Source: Capnocytophaga ochracea DSM 7271
GTDB lineage: Bacteria; Bacteroidota; Bacteroidia; Flavobacteriales; Flavobacteriaceae
DNA: 64,000 nucleotides
Assembly (NCBI RefSeq): GCF_000023285.1
Contig: NC_013162.1
Span: forward strand, 248,001-312,000
Reading direction: 5' to 3'
Part shown: positions 20,701-25,130 of the stretch, in pieces
How the letters are laid out: each line of letters opens with the position of its first letter
Position numbering within the stretch: the first letter of the stretch is position 1
Translations under genes and position numbers: made by a program
The notes under the pieces: generated by a model
Told to the model about the DNA's origin: nothing
The model's database searches: none
What the model saw: only the letters and a program-made list of their open reading frames with translations

Positions 20701-21640
20701 GTCGGCGGTTCGTGTTAGCACCATTTTCATTGGTGATAGTACTATTAAAGAAGTTATCAGAAGGTCGACCAGGTACTGTAAGTGCTTCGTAAACACCATC
20801 TCTTCTTCTCATTGTGAGCTGGTCTCCTTCAATTCCTAACTCACCTTCCAAAGCTGCAAAGCCTATCTTAGCCTTTACAGGTCCGGTAGGTACAGTTTTA
20901 AACCCTGATATGTTAATAGTAGGGTTATTATCCTTATTTCTTAAATTTATTACTGAAAAACCATCGAATACCGTAATATTACGGGCTTCACGGGTCAAGT
21001 CCTCATATACTATTACAAGCGTCCATCCAGCTGCATAACCTACACCTGTAGATTCTGTACCATTAGGTGCTTGTATATTCCCTACAGTATAGGTATTAGC
21101 AATAGTACCATTGAGATAATTGGTCACCTCGGCACGGTATACATAGGCACGTTGAGCTCTATAATTATCTCCAAAGGTACTCACTATATCATTACCATCA
21201 TATACACGCTCCCCTACCAAATCACGATAAGCTCCCGAACCTACTTTAAATTTTACGTTCGCAAACTTACTTCTCTCTAAGCGAGGATTCGTTTGGTTGG
21301 CAAGTCTCTCTTCGGTATAAGCAGCTGCCCAATAGAGGTACGCCCTCACTACCTTTTTACAAGTAGAGGCAGGATTAGGGTCGGGCACAGTTGCCGAACT
21401 CGAGTTAAACACCCCCGACTCAGGCACCACATTGATATACTTCATCTCAATGCGTGAATTATCAGCGTGCGTACCTGTATAGTCTTGATTGCCCTGTGGA
21501 CTAAGAATAGTATTCCCAACCACAATCATATCCCCCTTTACAGTACCTTGGTAACGAATACTAAAAGGAATATAATTCTGCCCAAAGGCAACTGAGAGAG
21601 TCGCCCAAAAGAAACATTGTAATAGTAATAACTTTTTCAT
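5744..21640 (-). CDS. Giant SprB-like T9SS adhesin with SprB repeats and type B C-terminal sorting domain
   Basis: A 5298-residue exported surface protein, close in size to SprB, the mobile adhesin that drives gliding in Flavobacterium johnsoniae. Residues 1-21 are a signal peptide (MKKLLLLQCFFWATLSVAFGQ). Residues ~22-365 form an N-terminal region starting FSIRYQGTVKGDMIVVGNTILS, as in flavobacterial gliding adhesins. Residues ~370-520 are a DUF11-like domain (QSLRYKIRFQNIGNDDAKDV). From ~790 to ~5150 there are dozens of ~80-95-residue beta-sandwich units of SprB-repeat type, each with a C-x-G-x-x-x-G-x-I/V start, a GGTxPYTY centre and a GxYTVTVTDxxGC end. Two modules beginning EDFGTG (residues ~1233 and ~2046) interrupt the array and look like lectin-type inserts. 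The last ~90 residues (PPNFFTPNDDGSNDGWDP through IYDRYGRYITTL to YMGHFTLYR) are the T9SS type B sorting domain. Secretion by T9SS and a role in gliding or adhesion are inferred by family. No sprF-like gene is adjacent. The ORFs on the opposite strand are shadows. Confidence 0.93.
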   Translation of the reverse strand: MKKLLLLQCFFWATLSVAFGQNYIPFSIRYQGTVKGDMIVVGNTILSPQGNQDYTGTHADNSRIEMKYINVVPESGVFNSSSATVPDPNPASTCKKVVRAYLYWAAAYTEERLANQTNPRLERSKFANVKFKVGSGAYRDLVGERVYDGNDIVSTFGDNYRAQRAYVYRAEVTNYLNGTIANTYTVGNIQAPNGTESTGVGYAAGWTLVIVYEDLTREARNITVFDGFSVINLRNKDNNPTINISGFKTVPTGPVKAKIGFAALEGELGIEGDQLTMRRRDGVYEALTVPGRPSDNFFNSTITNENGANTNRRPASTNLLGFDAGIFELANSGKTFLTNNDTSASFKPTTNGDSYYPFMFAFNVEVIAPHIVMEKRVLSSAGADITGQNVQMGQSLRYKIRFQNIGNDDAKDVQITDILPVNLQDFDATTANISKPSGVSYTYIPASRKLTFNIPESLVKKGSTVQELSFGIKVVNDCNKWRDACSNVVENRASASYKGVSNPSTPLTAGSFNTQFTACNGGVEGPSNFIVNLDFTNCMFKATTVLCERTVTLEAGANFDSYKWEKVGGGTIGGNSRTLVVSEPGVYKVTKTKAGCATMYEEHTVNPNAYANAVHPIKDLLSKGKLNGEVYICADTGGTEYPQVYLCGGSTTVPVSLKITGATAYQWQKLGSCGALPPTLSKECPPSNDNYNCNWTDIGNSGDITLRDEGVYRLVVTYGNCVSPYYYFRITKNNVDPQLVGRDLICNKNGSITVNGVPAGYEYGLKKTGSTGWVKTYQSSNVFDIVTPDNYTVYVRQVLTTTITTQPCIFEKSIQINKRTPAMTASVTPMACSTSKGGIRVQLSGNPYPPFTYTIRNNNATGGVAYTTVTNTTDLNITNQFTAGNYYIEVTSPDGCKFTTSVRIDKVPDLKATASVLRHLSCGSAIVRVTAEGGKTNRPNGYGYSNDGGASYQNNFANSYYDFTFTTAGVKNFKVIDDNGCIAEASATVNTLPTPAITANYTVQNCGDRAKITINEPTNASSYNVLQYSIDGVNFQSGRDFPNLQTGRNYTPVLRYGNGGAGALCTVTGATITIPTFVGGNLIASAGVEELVGCDTGVNAGKALVRFSNVQGGQKPYEFNFGDGNWTTDMKKWMLPGTYNMAVRDAIGCTRENIKVTVAPRIPEPTFTPSQITYDCQGRGSLTITNNKNDYKYKYYVDGQPTTDNNFKNLAPGVHTITIEYADTNPLTKNVLFFEDFGTGRNGGNEYINKKYYLELQNGSMPRNGYGQPWPSGVNPEGPYVADGEYVVSQRLNPNNPAWMQPNDHTGLANGRMLFVNIGKILGQEGAILYQRPIEDLIPGKEVIFSIALMNMLRFNDPRYPVGAPDIAIELYTDQAAIDARTPLDSYRITPPIRGARDADDWTVRPRPLNPGNHTKLIAVVRSYSLIESGNDLVVDDIYLYQEPKACGFTYTTTVTIANDKAFDVDPATEKITQPKCNGEQGSYQIGLKNAPTTYYVQKDGTGSFVATTGNPFRWDNIPAGAHTVKIRAEQNNPNCEATRTFNIANPVAITVSVPNNVLIGCNPSRVEVTVTANGGSAPYSYELYRGATRITGSNNPKFVITQAGTYRVVVKDTNNCTKDATFNVVSPNTISLRGTSGTANDFCTAATSQAKVEVEVTVAGGGNNAPYTFQLNGVTKATQNGTKYTFTGLGVGNHTFTVIDKYGCTATYSKALTTPVVIDGSGAQVAKDIACGRNENERKGRITLKVKGGTTPYTYTVEKVGGGIVVGKTPVPANNTVVYETAQVGTYKIVVLDSNNCRVESSATLRAPAAVTANVTSTDVLCKGTNNGSISVVVTGGKAPFTFYLNGNNLGGGTSKEFKNLRPGSYTVKVVDANNCTYETTRNISDAPSELKGFVGVAELIGCGKTGPTAGKAKIKFTNVSGGQPPYSYKYDGNYTSSSEGWLPAGRHTVYIKDARGCELPLQVTVDPVIPEPAGFTYTATDFDCNGKATVQFKTSSPTSYDYEYEVDGKKAKGRIANIAGLAPGTYTVTVRYRDLNQSPSNAIIKEDFGTGKKDKCIPNISPFLTCAPSITFPAGPGHYVVGNKNSRFISIGDVDRAGVPGIWTHPNPRSGNPEDLFLIVDIGNVRNQDVLYWKDVNDIDPHRKVQYEMYLYNLFKPYKGAQEPDVQIRLVNKANNQVLDFKNSGKLAHHNDPNNWVKFEGELDPKGATSIRVEIRTNSWADWGCDFLVDDIFVYQRPDVCWQEMTKVITIPGDREFKAEMTAKTDVTCYATGTAKVTFKVQNIGAGNYNVVVDGGAPIFSNQTAGTIVIPNLSVGNHIIEFNHSGNCKVTRTVTITQPTQLTLSATITEPAMCSNGQQARVTLIANGGVPPYRYQYTVGGGAGRTQTTPIFSNIPAGSVNFKVIDKNGCEATLASNLNIPTPQAVNFTLSATDCYEGGNTGEVTVKINGGNGGYKAKLNNGTPVTLATGVTAHTFTGLTQGSYRVTVTDQYGCSAVQNIVIRPTLNTSVKVTNESCVPGKIEVTATGGDGNYTYAFAQGSVTTVTAGTFGTTNTYNVPTITGSVQTYTVFVKSDRCVKRHEVGVRKAPAVTFDTETITPTCQGSGNGKIVVKHITGDANFTVRYGNTGTPVIATFTGIATNTYTIDNLVAGAYSITVTDRYGCSASKNVTLQDMPALTASITVPSSPGDCITAGQAVSLTLTMSNEAWNAYRAGGNQIYYNYNGGTWHPMPTNPYTSAPISGVTEPGKTVRVRFATRPALGGSDICSTSAIDYVVPRPLGTVSVTTDIGDFRLGCITAGKTYFTATVTVSTGNPPFRYNVNGGAWSAPTPSGTYVFTNLIVGRTYTFGVIDANNCETEFTGDIYANVATPAMTVIVSPQPACHGGQGQATFRIHRESQYTGGSPAGTPLTWVLYEKTPGAGLGNPIVSGTAVMPAPGNDATNVTPAGPHSLAPNKTYYVVVTEGTCVWGSRDAHIRELGTLTATVSASTQITCDSNGVLEVLNPSGGGGTYTYKVTPVTPGVSFTVPIATGNSRVQIIKDNIATPPMPVNPALPYSFAVKLTMEDQFGCSADLGTHTLTVQPAPKINKVKLMGCVNGSISLTIEPQAKAPAGSGTSATGAELNGYEYSIDGGLDYQASPTFGNLVAGAYDLQIRDKATGCIATLTYTVTANLEAEASLTKALGCGATGNAEITIKVDRGTGNYTYAITGPAGYTVASTAIPQVSGKYEAKVNNITTAGVYTVTVTDVNASAGCNTFTKTITVLPAELPQIETAVKSVTCSGGNDGEIYITEKNATIGTFNYTNVPIVGPAGSTPLWAAATRTYSNLKAGVYTITVDANGCQAVYTVTVAEPKPVTISSTQIVTQQFACTASGTAQQATISVPNGAISGGTPPYTVEFVYTSPAGTITSTGNTFTVGDIRGGIVTITATDMNGCATTTTQMIKPFEALDPEQVSVTVQGTPTCNAPIQVKVDIVAAPGMPPLTQSELRYYMGVNQPTVPPSAGAPWTTNNVFSVNPKQTYTFWIGHAGTDCVVKALYVAPDPNTFRIVNPQIKNVTCKGNNDGIATFTLSNTVSTHNYTVNLIASGGVTPPTVPAVSGANPIFTITGLKSATYTMTVTSSGTGCVQTYTFNISEADVALTASISVQSITCLSAPNYDNGEIEITNATGGWGGYQYYVSTTPPTPTSAVWSDTNVFTGLTAGTYHVAIRDRGGCMVTLSSTVVLANPNNIIGTLSITAQNCTPNSGEITVQNVTGGEGRNYTFQLIRNGVLQGDTQTSTVFTGLGAGTYQVAISDTWGCTATLTQSVTLYDPIDSASIGVVFIKQITCNPATGATLSVTHQGGSTNLRYTLTNNAGGTPQVNNTGIFTNVGAGVYKVSIADLTTGCATVTGADIDVTDAMPVNFTYTTTAVTCHGASNGRLVITIPGTQIQTDYQINIAGAGGTLRSETVNVTPKDIEFDAMPAGVYTVTLTSSRNCTATQVITIGKPDELVVSSTTVTTHFKCDANNNAQQAIIQATGRGGTGTYTFNFEVFDGTSTTTSGWVNHTGVYSVTSNGTHTQTVIVYIRDANGCQADNSANPLVIPPLKRITSIDVNRTSQISCNATESITLTINGGNNKGYRIEVTSTGAGVAIPSTQTLTAGVNTANIGFNTPGYYEMKVIDLETGCYATASHTVIDFSDIEVTAAQTKPVSCVGGNDGEITLTVKGYQGIYNYQVLDATTLAPTGITGTVQANAATERREVIAGLSAGTYVIRVVETQSPYCTVTTTSVMVSAPTRALTVSPTITNRITCEPNDNKGAFSIDVTGGWGDYQYRLLVGGTPHATYGTYTTTTLFEGLTANTYTVEVTDRGGCSTTTNVVMAPPAPISASISPTTVLNCFNDRTGVITVVSPTGGSGNYAYELWNVGGAQIGGAQTSTTFTNLYAGSYNVKIIDGWGCDVTIPVTIDEPREMKVTASIAKPLTCLQQATISITVTGGTPGYTYYMVANGTTTTTLTGNSTQAGVGEYEFYVIDSHGCQSKLSNKITIEALQPLQLHVDTSEAYVKCNGDSTAKITFSATGALGNYQYKLYKGGVAQTATATQENATDWAFGGLSSGTYQVEVISVDCVQTSTVINIGEAGPLSVATASTDISCNGEADGTISVTVTGGTGRILYAISPRLDRFVDSGYFTKLARGNYIVRAQDENGCYTDTTFEIKEPTLLEASIDKITDEVCKGGNDGTVSITIKGGTASYSTSIDNVTWTVGKTLYTGLASGTYTIYVKDARSCTTEVSVTIKEGVDLQATATVEYSCGNNTVVNTIVASSNSKYAGYVSYSIDGGAPQASGRFIVTPGTHTVTIAHNNGCTRTITVDVEAYTNLTVSSTKTDMSCYGVNDGTITYATTGGTGSYTFTISPEAGTFDGTNKFTNLPKGQYIVKVKDNVIGCEVERTFTIVEPEQLIAHASTVTETCYGTNDGALSFRFTGGRAPYNYTLKDPSGNVIGTSSSVATGTVVSRTGIAPGRYQLEYGDSGICSQTLEITVAAAPSINATFEKGFNCSTVSTTWTTGYLMLTFNNLDGALTRSNTSYAINSTDARDARPFESFDGNRAKTAPIEPGTNQYITVFYRGAGVASTCQETIAQRFDIERYPGLELKDKSDPRELNLIKVEARGGNPPYTYYFNGSYENGSNEYTLKPTDPTSRIVNGRVYKVVTATVQDANGCEADLRIEKEFMKSVPPNFFTPNDDGSNDGWDPDRFRSYPNLTVDIYDRYGRYITTLRSGQKWDGRYDGKELPAGDYWYVLKTHEDGEDAREYMGHFTLYR

Positions 21641-22060
21641 ATGGAAGTTATGTTTGTATTTATGCTATTGCAGTATAGCAATAGTGAAATTATTAATATT
21701 GTTGCTTGAAATCTTATAATATATAAAGGTGCCTCATATATCTTTTTGTATAATAGTTACACCTCTCTCTTCAAACGCAAAAGTAAGATATTTATTTTAT
21801 ATAATATACTCCACACAAATATTTAACATTATTTAACACAGTAGTATACAATGTAAATTACCTTTTTACACATTAAACATACTGCAAATCAACAGATAGC
21901 GTCTTTTACACTATCTTGTTGTGCATTTTGTATTCTGTTAAATAAAAAGGCGTTTTATTAAGAGTTTTTCTCTCCATTCTTTCCAAAAAAAGGAAAAACA
22001 CTACACGGTATAACTGTGTAGCTTTTCTTTCTGGTGCAAAGATACAACAATTTTTCCTCA
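21641..22060 (-). promoter_or_regulatory. Leader/upstream region of the giant adhesin gene with hairpins and two -7 candidates
   Basis: On the minus strand, TACTTTTG (21778-21785) and TATCTTTG (22037-22044) both match the TAnnTTTG -7 consensus; neither has a clear TTTG at the expected distance. They would give leaders of roughly 130 or 390 bases. Hairpins lie at 21665-21684 (CTATTGC/GCAATAG, 24 bases before the ATG), 21894-21916 (AGATAG/CTATCT) and 22001-22021 (CTACAC/GTGTAG). No ORF or tRNA is visible in this 492-bp interval. Confidence 0.4.
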
Positions 22061-22076
22061 TTCTCTCATTTCCTCA

Positions 22077-22107
22077 TTTGCTAATTTCCAAATTATTCTT
22101 ACCTTTG
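22077..22107 (+). promoter_or_regulatory. Promoter of def
   Basis: TTTG (22077-22080), a 19-bp gap, then TACCTTTG (22100-22107) is a full match to the Bacteroidetes promoter. The expected transcript start leaves a leader of about 20 bases before the ATG at 22133. The -33 part lies inside a CATTTCCTCATTTGCTAATTT repeat. Confidence 0.8.
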
Positions 22108-22132
22108 CGCCCGATAAACAAATTAAAACACA

Positions 22133-22723
22133 ATGGTTTTACCTATTATTGCTTATGGCGACCCAGTGCTCAGAAAGGTAGGAACTGAAATCCCCCCTGA
22201 TTATCCTCAACTCAAAACACTGATTGCTAATATGTACGACACTATGAATGCCGCTTATGGCGTGGGGCTCGCTGCTCCTCAGGTAGGTCTCTCTATACGC
22301 TTGTTCGTGGTAGATGCCTCTCCTTTCGCCGATGACGATGAGCTTTCAGAAGAAGAGCAAACTTTCTTAAAAGACTTCAAAAAAACTTTTATCAATGCCA
22401 AAATAGTAGAAGAAACAGGCGATACTTGGAACTTCAACGAAGGGTGCCTCAGTATTCCTGGCGTACGAGAAGATGTTAGCAGGCACAAGCAAATCACCAT
22501 TGAATACTTTGATGAAGACTTTAATAAGCAAACACTTACCATTGGCGGACTCGCGGCTCGTATCATTCAGCACGAATACGACCATATCGAAGGCATTCTG
22601 TTCACCGATAAACTCTCTTCTTTTAAACGCCAACTCATCAAAAGTAAGCTGGCTAATATCAGTAAAGGAAAGGTAAAGGTAGACTACCGAATGAAATTCT
22701 TTGATGCCAAAAACAAAAGATAG
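22133..22723 (+). CDS. def: Peptide deformylase
   Basis: A 196-residue cytoplasmic metalloenzyme that removes the formyl group from the N-terminal methionine of new proteins. All three family motifs are intact: GVGLAAPQ (residues 43-50), EGCLS (103-107) and HEYDH (147-151). Cys105, His147 and His151 are the metal ligands and Glu148 the catalytic acid. An acidic insertion (FADDDELSEEEQ, about residues 65-76) lengthens the first half, as in many Bacteroidetes enzymes. The start is fixed by a full promoter just upstream. The DUF5606 gene 75 bp downstream is its usual flavobacterial neighbour. Confidence 0.98.
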   Translation: MVLPIIAYGDPVLRKVGTEIPPDYPQLKTLIANMYDTMNAAYGVGLAAPQVGLSIRLFVVDASPFADDDELSEEEQTFLKDFKKTFINAKIVEETGDTWNFNEGCLSIPGVREDVSRHKQITIEYFDEDFNKQTLTIGGLAARIIQHEYDHIEGILFTDKLSSFKRQLIKSKLANISKGKVKVDYRMKFFDAKNKR

Positions 22724-22798
22724 TACACTAATTTACAGTTATAATTAGTAACACTCATAACTTTTAACTCTTAACTTTTTAACTCTTAAATAAATACA

Positions 22799-23212
22799 AT
22801 GAATCTAACAAAAGTATTAGCCATTTCTGGCAAACCTGGTTTATATCACTTAGAAACTCAAACGCGCTCTGGCTTCTTAGCCACTTCGTTAGCCGATGGT
22901 AAGCGTATATCAGTAGGCATTCGCAACAACGTGAGCCTATTGTCTGAAATCGCAATTTATACACTCGAAAAAGAAGTGCCTCTCACCGAAGTTTTTACTA
23001 ATATGAAGAACTTTGAAGAAGGAAAAGAAGCGCGTATCTCTCCAAAATCCGATGGAGCTACTCTCGAAGAGTATTTCTCTCAAGTACTCCCTAATTACGA
23101 CCGCGACCGTGTGTATGCCAGCGATATTAAGAAAATAATCCAATGGTACAACCTTCTATTAGCCAAAGGTTTCTTAGAAGAAGACGCTCAAGAAGACACC
23201 CAAAAAAGCTAA
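22799..23212 (+). CDS. DUF5606 family protein
   Basis: A 137-residue soluble protein whose N-terminus MNLTKVLAISGKPGLYHLET is characteristic of the Bacteroidetes DUF5606 family; its function is unknown. The first ~60 residues read as a small beta-rich fold (SGKPGLYHL, GFLATSLADGKRISVG), followed by helices (EGKEARISPKSDGATLEEYFSQVLPNYDRDRVYASDIKKIIQWYNLL). There is no signal peptide or membrane segment. It follows def on the same strand with a 75-bp gap, an arrangement known from other flavobacteria. It is probably co-transcribed with def and ends before a bidirectional terminator shared with rpmF. Confidence 0.88.
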   Translation: MNLTKVLAISGKPGLYHLETQTRSGFLATSLADGKRISVGIRNNVSLLSEIAIYTLEKEVPLTEVFTNMKNFEEGKEARISPKSDGATLEEYFSQVLPNYDRDRVYASDIKKIIQWYNLLLAKGFLEEDAQEDTQKS

Positions 23213-23332
23213 TTCACAGTACAATCATTTTACAATCAGTATTACTTTCCCAAAATTTTAATCGCTTGTCGTGCTACGACCTTTGTCAGAGTAGACTATC
23301 TTGACAATCAATTTCCTTTAGTTATATTGTAG

Positions 23333-23352
23333 GGGCGATTTGCAAATCGCCC
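23333..23352. repeat. Perfect 20-bp palindrome (GGGGCGA family)
   Basis: GGGCGATTTGCAAATCGCCC is its own reverse complement and is preceded by TTGTAGG, as in the hairpin at 383-413. Just upstream, 23258-23283 holds a fragment of repeat C (TCGTGCTACGACCTTTG). These repeats fill the gap between DUF5606 and rpmF. Confidence 0.75.
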
Positions 23353-23361
23353 TCACAAAGC

Positions 23362-23399
23362 AAAAAAAGAGAACAATATTAATATTGTTCTCTTTTTTT
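23362..23399. terminator. Bidirectional terminator between DUF5606 and rpmF
   Basis: A perfect 38-bp palindrome with 19-bp arms: seven A, then GAGAACAATATT, mirrored and ending in seven T. The A/T flanks make it a Rho-independent terminator in both directions, between convergent genes. Confidence 0.93.
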
Positions 23400-23428
23400 A
23401 TAATCTTATAAAATCAGATGAAGCAAAT

Positions 23429-23623
23429 CTATTTTGCTTCTTCTGTACTATCCACAAGCACCTGCCCACGATAGTACAATTTACCTTCGTGCCAGTGTGC
23501 GCGGTGATACAAATGGTTTTCACCAGTTGTTGGATCTTTTGCTATTTGAGGAACTACCGCTACGTCGTGGGTTCTTCTCTTATCTCTTCTTGTTTTTGAT
23601 TGTCGTCTCTTAGGATGTGCCAT
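23429..23623 (-). CDS. rpmF: 50S ribosomal protein L32
   Basis: A 64-residue basic protein starting [20 protein letters not shown], the L32 signature, followed by [19 protein letters not shown]. In bacteria L32 binds the large ribosomal subunit. The zinc-binding cysteines found in some L32 proteins are absent here, which is common in this phylum. The gene follows the DUF177/YceD gene by 16 bp, the classical yceD-rpmF pair, and both are probably read from the promoter at 24212-24241. A bidirectional terminator lies 30 bp downstream of its stop. Confidence 0.98.
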   Translation of the reverse strand: MAHPKRRQSKTRRDKRRTHDVAVVPQIAKDPTTGENHLYHRAHWHEGKLYYRGQVLVDSTEEAK

Positions 23624-23639
23624 TACTTAAATCTTTATA

Positions 23640-24170
23640 TTATTTATCTGTTATTAAATTCTTTAAACTTTCCCAACGCGGGTCTATAGTCACTGCATTG
23701 TGGTGCTCTTTTGGAGCAAGTGCTTCCAATTTATCTAATACCACCGAGTGCATCGTCCCATTCAAAACATCAGGGTGTACACGCTTAGCAGGGATTGACA
23801 ACACAATAAGCTCATATATATATTGTGCCACATTCAGTTGGTATTCTCCGTGAGGAAGTATCAAGATTTCTTCATCGTCATCATTATACTCTTCACCAAA
23901 CTTCACCACCAAAAAAAGTGTTCCTTCTACTGCCAAGTCAAAAGGCTCATTAGAAACATCACAATTCACATTCACAGTACCCCTGTTGTGAAAATGCAGT
24001 TCCAACAAGTTGCTCTTCTTGTCTAAATCAACGATTACCTGCTGATGAATATCATTCACCTCGTCAAAATTAAACAGTTGTAGAAACGCTTTGTCAATCT
24101 CATAAACAAATTGATGTCTCCCCTGTTTCAAGCCTGCAAAAGAAATATCGTATTCTTTTAACTTTCTCAT
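23640..24170 (-). CDS. DUF177 (YceD-like) rRNA accumulation protein
   Basis: A 176-residue acidic cytoplasmic protein of the DUF177/YceD family, linked in other bacteria to 23S rRNA accumulation and found next to rpmF almost everywhere. Recognisable parts are LLELHFHNRGTVNVNCDVSNEPFDLAVEGTL (the conserved 'C-D-x-S' region, which normally holds cysteines) and the C-terminal NGTMHSVVLDKLEALAPKE followed by IDPRWESLKNLI. An acidic insertion EEYNDDDEE lies mid-protein. The 'DPRW..L..L' ending directly before rpmF is diagnostic. Confidence 0.92.
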   Translation of the reverse strand: MRKLKEYDISFAGLKQGRHQFVYEIDKAFLQLFNFDEVNDIHQQVIVDLDKKSNLLELHFHNRGTVNVNCDVSNEPFDLAVEGTLFLVVKFGEEYNDDDEEILILPHGEYQLNVAQYIYELIVLSIPAKRVHPDVLNGTMHSVVLDKLEALAPKEHHNAVTIDPRWESLKNLITDK

Positions 24171-24211
24171 TTTCTACAAGTTTAGTAATCAATTGTTCAT
24201 TTTTCAAGGTG

Positions 24212-24241
24212 CAAAGATACAACTTTATTTTTATATACAAA
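24212..24241 (-). promoter_or_regulatory. Promoter of the DUF177-rpmF operon
   Basis: On the minus strand, TTTG (24238-24241), an 18-bp gap and TATCTTTG (24212-24219) form a near-consensus Bacteroidetes promoter about 42 bp before the DUF177 start. Confidence 0.7.
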
Positions 24242-24332
24242 CTTTTTACCTCACTTTTTTATCATAACCACATCATATCCCCTCAAAAACCCCATCTTTC
24301 ATTGAGCAACTCCCTCTTCTCAAATATTCTCA

Positions 24333-24519
24333 TCTCCGCCTTATCTCCGTCTTATCTTCGTTCATTCTTCGTTCATTCTTCGTTCATTCTTCGTTCATTC
24401 TTCGTTCATTCTTCGTTCATTCTTCGTTCATTCTTCGTTCATTCTTCGTTCTTTCTTCGTTCTTTCTTCGTCCATTCTTTGTCCATTCTTCGTCCATTCT
24501 TTGTCCATTCTTCGTCCAT
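24333..24519. repeat. 11-bp tandem array, 17 units (TCTTCGTTCAT type)
   Basis: Seventeen consecutive 11-bp units fill exactly 187 bp. The first two are TCTCCGCCTTA and TCTCCGTCTTA. Eight TCTTCGTTCAT copies follow, then two TCTTCGTTCTT, then alternating TCTTCGTCCAT and TCTTTGTCCAT. There is no insertion or deletion in the phase. The period is not a multiple of three, and the apparent ORF over it is an artefact. It lies in the 960-bp gene-free interval 24171-25130, far from both flanking starts. Unit variants recur at 28495, 45555 and (reversed) 54028. Confidence 0.95.
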
Positions 24520-24529
24520 TCTTGATTGT

Positions 24530-24584
24530 CCGTGCGAGTTACACCTACCCGTGCGACTCGCACCTGCCTGTGTGGCTCGCACTT
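24530..24584. repeat. 18/19-bp repeat units with GTGCGA/TCGCAC palindromes
   Basis: Three related units (starting 24530, 24549 and 24567) follow the 11-bp array: CCGTGCGAGTTACACCTA, CCGTGCGACTCGCACCTG and CCTGTGTGGCTCGCACTT. The middle one contains the palindrome GTGCGACTCGCAC. The same unit sits inside repeat C at 4552-4570, and its reverse complement at 54137-54180. Confidence 0.7.
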
Positions 24585-24598
24585 TTCCGTCATACTCC

Positions 24599-24849
24599 CC
24601 CTAGTGCCTATGGCCTAAGGCCTAGTTCCTTTTCTCTTTCTTTCGCCTCGAAACCTCTTTTTTAACATTTTTAGCGTTGTTGTACTACAGTATAAATCAA
24701 CTACTTACATACCTTTTCTATACCAATCTTCCAAGATTCGTATAAGCTTCCTATAAGCTCTCTATAAGCTAACCCCACCCTTCTCATAGCCTTTTTTCAT
24801 CAAAAACTCTTCCTCCCCTCTTCCGAACTTCTTTGTTTTTTTCCGAATA
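24599..24849. repeat. Dispersed 250-bp repeat B, copy 2
   Basis: This copy is similar to 4238-4487 from CTAGTGCCTATGGCCTAAGG through the three 11-bp TATAAGCT units to CCTTTTTTCATCAAAAAC and the closing TTCCGAAT. Its flanks differ from those of copy 1, so the boundaries are reasonably defined. Confidence 0.85.
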
Positions 24850-24885
24850 TTCCTAACTCTCCCAACACATCGTTTTTTCATCTCA

Positions 24886-24934
24886 AACTTTGCCAAAGTT
24901 AATCGCCCGTCGTGCTACGACCTTTGGCAAAGTT
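24886..24934. repeat. Inverted repeat C, intact copy
   Basis: Perfect 13-bp arms AACTTTGCCAAAG (24886-24898) and CTTTGGCAAAGTT (24922-24934) enclose an inner hairpin, GTCGT and ACGAC around GCT. This is the cleanest copy. The others are at 4516-4582 (with an insertion), 27795-27841 (diverged) and partial at 23258 and 54124. Confidence 0.85.
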
Positions 24935-24941
24935 AATTTTT

Positions 24942-24986
24942 GGTATTATTGGCATTTCTGGTATTATTGGCATTATTAACATTGTC
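24942..24986. repeat. 9-bp tandem repeat (GGYATTATT/GGCATTTCT)
   Basis: Five 9-bp units (GGTATTATT, GGCATTTCT, GGTATTATT, GGCATTATT, AACATTGTC) follow repeat C. The same unit types recur at 37550-37594. The remaining ~130 bp up to the kinase gene hold nothing recognisable except the -7 element. Confidence 0.8.
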
Positions 24987-25118
24987 GCTTCTCTTCCTTA
25001 GTAAAAACAAGGGTTTATAAAAGAAAAACCACAGTATTTTAGCCTTCTTAAAAAGGGTACTCCTTAATCTTTTGTTAAATTTTTAAGAGAATTTGTTTTT
25101 TATATTAAATATTTGTTT

Positions 25119-25126
25119 TAACTTTG
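25119..25126 (+). promoter_or_regulatory. -7 element abutting the GTG start of the histidine kinase
   Basis: TAACTTTG ends only four bases before the GTG start at 25131. By the usual Bacteroidetes spacing, transcription would begin at or next to the start codon. A TTTG at 25092-25095 is 23 bp upstream, slightly longer than the consensus gap. Confidence 0.6.
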
Positions 25127-25130
25127 CCCG

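Noticed and set aside
24209-24604. ORF of 131 codons with repeated SFILRSFFVH
   Set aside because: It is created by the TCTTCGTTCAT array and flanking repeats. It overlaps the promoter of the opposite-strand DUF177-rpmF operon.
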